Made by a program: the position numbers and the translations under genes
Assembly (NCBI GenBank): GCA_031267635.1
Contig: JAIRYX010000324.1
Span: 1-24,947, forward strand
Direction: 5' to 3'
DNA length: 24,947 nt
Source: Planctomycetaceae bacterium
Lineage (GTDB): Bacteria; Planctomycetota; Planctomycetia; Pirellulales; Thermoguttaceae
Notes under the pieces: generated by a model
Databases searched by the model: none
What the model was told of the DNA's origin: nothing
The model's input: the letters and a program-made list of their open reading frames with translations, nothing else
Shown: positions 23,851-24,947 of the stretch, piece by piece
How the letters are laid out: each line of letters opens with the position of its first letter
Numbering within the stretch: position 1 is the first letter of the stretch

Positions 23851-23985
23851 ATGTCACAAAAATTTCTCACCAATGAGAGCAACAACAAAGCATTATCACT
23901 TTTTGTTGCGAATGATGCAAGAGGAATTTTCCAAATTGTCCCAAAATTTTACAAAAAAGCTGACAATCTCAAATCTGGTTATTGA
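23851..23985 (+). CDS. Small ORF, 44 aa
   Basis: ATG at 23851 is preceded by AAGGA with 6 bases spacing. The peptide begins MSQKFLTNESNNKALSLF and ends PKFYKKADNLKSGY, with ordinary soluble-protein composition and no signal or membrane segment. It lies alone between flgM and the broken transposase. I do not recognise it. It is short enough that chance plus a fortuitous ribosome site cannot be excluded. Confidence 0.3.
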   Translation: MSQKFLTNESNNKALSLFVANDARGIFQIVPKFYKKADNLKSGY

Positions 23986-24236
23986 TTTTAGATAATTTAG
24001 GAAGTTAAGTGATATTACAACGATAATCAAACACAAAACCGCCCTGGATGTTCTGGGAATTTATCCGGTGATTTTGGGGATCGGTATACTCCTCACACCA
24101 GTCGTTCCTGAAAAAATTATTTTAATGCTAAAATAACGGTTTGTCCTACTCAAAGTGTGTGTTATCATTTGCAACATTATTTCCATTTTATCCGTGTGTT
24201 TTGTTCCAAAACTTGCAATTTTTATCAAAAATAGGT

Positions 24237-24660
24237 TAAAAAAGCGTCTACTTTCCAATTCTCAAAAATCCGGTCAGTCCGACATGTTCAATCGTCGTCT
24301 CGATGATTTCCTCTACGAAACGCACGAACTCGTTAAGATCGCACATCTTATTGATTGGAACATGTTTGATCGCCAATACGATTCATAATATCATCCCGCT
24401 CACGACGCATGGTTTCACTTCTGTTTCTCAAATGTATGCTCTTTCGGACGAGGAATTGGTTGCTCGTTGGGTTGAGAATCCTTATTGGCAATATTTTAGC
24501 GGCAAAACTTATTTGCAACCGCGTAAACCTTGCGATTCATTGCAACTTTCGCGATGGCGGAAACGTATCGGCGAAGAGAAACTCAAACTGACTATTCAAG
24601 AGACGATTCGTATTGCCAAAGCACGAGTTCGCTATGAATACGGCAATAATGTTTCGATAT
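24237..24660 (+). pseudogene. Broken IS5-family transposase, N-terminal part
   Basis: Frame 1: SGQSDMFNRRLDDFLYETHE and LVKIAHLIDWNMFDRQYDS, then TAA at 24386. After a gap, a second frame gives MVSLLFLKC (about 24409-24435). A third frame gives MYALSDEELVARWVENPYWQ, YFSGKTYLQPRKPCDSLQLS and RWRKRIGEEKLKLTIQETIR. In intact IS5-type transposases these are consecutive: an N-terminal LxxRLDxxxxxxHELVKLAxxIDW block, TRLMVGLLYLK, then MYxLSDEExxxRWVENPYWQYF and SLxRWRKRIGEEG. Part of the region between them is deleted, there are at least two frameshifts, and the catalytic DDE half is missing, cut off near 24660 where family D/A repeat sequence begins. It is certainly inactive. Confidence 0.8.
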
Positions 24661-24687
24661 TGAAAACGAACGATAAGAATTTTCTGC

Positions 24688-24815
24688 TTATTTCGCATTT
24701 TGGGAAGGGATTGATTGATAAAATACTATAACTTTAGTTACCTGAGCCAAATAAATCCGCACGGCAATGGATAACTACAGTCCACTTTACCGGAAAATGT
24801 TACTATTACCAAAAG
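24688..24815. repeat. Families D and A repeat copy
   Basis: GCTTATTTCGCATTTTGGGA, then AGTTACCTGAGCCAAATAAA, TCCGCACGGCAATGG, ATAACTACAGTCCACTTTAC and CGGAAAATGTTACTATTACC. It matches the copy at 8458-8620 most closely. It abuts the point where the transposase homology ends. Confidence 0.6.
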
Positions 24816-24829
24816 TATTAACACAAATA

Positions 24830-24946
24830 TTACGCGGTGCTTTGCAAGAGTTTTTTGATAGTGGCACGTATTTTTTTGATTTTTTTTGGGTTGTCGTTTA
24901 CGAGGTCTAAAAAATCGACGATTCTTATCAACACAAACAAGCCCGA
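24830..24946 (-). CDS. 3' end of an unidentified gene (partial)
   Basis: The minus-strand frame open from the window edge ends at TAA (24830-24832) after about 38 codons. It reads FVLIRIVDFLDLVNDNPKK and ends IRATIKKLLQSTA, a lysine-rich amphipathic helix that looks coding. Too little is visible to assign a family. Confidence 0.4.
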   Translation of the reverse strand, partial: SGLFVLIRIVDFLDLVNDNPKKIKKIRATIKKLLQSTA

Positions 24947-24947
24947 T

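Overview
The window looks like a chromosomal segment of a planctomycete. The evidence is three DUF1559 pseudopilin-like genes with the N-terminal FTLVELLVVIAIIGILIALL block, a secreted sulfatase, a DUF6807 (PmoA-like) protein, a Tat-exported Gfo/Idh/MocA oxidoreductase, an OprP-type porin with an N-terminal coiled coil, and an EF-G with the AHIDSGKTT P-loop seen in spirochaete/planctomycete and mitochondrial EF-G1. The DNA is moderately AT-rich and gene density is low. Long spacers are filled with dispersed inverted repeats. The genus cannot be fixed from sequence alone.

Layout. 1-440: frameshifted 3' remnant of a type I restriction specificity gene, then repeats. 441-4126 (minus): ThuA-like secreted protein and fusA. 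4387-6451 (plus): promoter, DUF1559 gene with a 13-G tract, small lipoprotein, hairpin. 6614-8095 (minus): porin. 8096-10103: 2 kb without a confident gene, holding repeat elements, a GC-richer block of decayed 21-bp (heptad-coding) repeats, a 61-nt near-perfect palindrome, a consensus promoter and a run of hairpins that may be an RNA or a long leader. 10104-13295 (plus): two nearly identical DUF1559 genes with unrelated leaders (the second leader is coded by a 5-bp microsatellite) and a small lipoprotein. 13518-14975 (plus): sulfatase. 15689-20361 (minus): DUF6807 protein, TIM-barrel sugar isomerase/epimerase, Gfo/Idh oxidoreductase. 20805-22502 (minus): membrane histidine kinase. 23127-23423 (minus): FlgM-like anti-sigma factor. 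23851-24947: small ORF, broken IS5-type transposase, repeat, and the 3' end of an unidentified minus-strand gene.

How it fits together. ThuA-like, DUF6807, isomerase, Gfo/Idh and sulfatase are families typical of planctomycete degradation of complex or sulfated glycans, although here they are not one operon. The most unusual signals are two DUF1559 genes carrying frame-breaking simple repeats just upstream of the pilin motif (possible on/off switches), the structured 430-nt leader of the third, and at least three families of MITE-like palindromic repeats.
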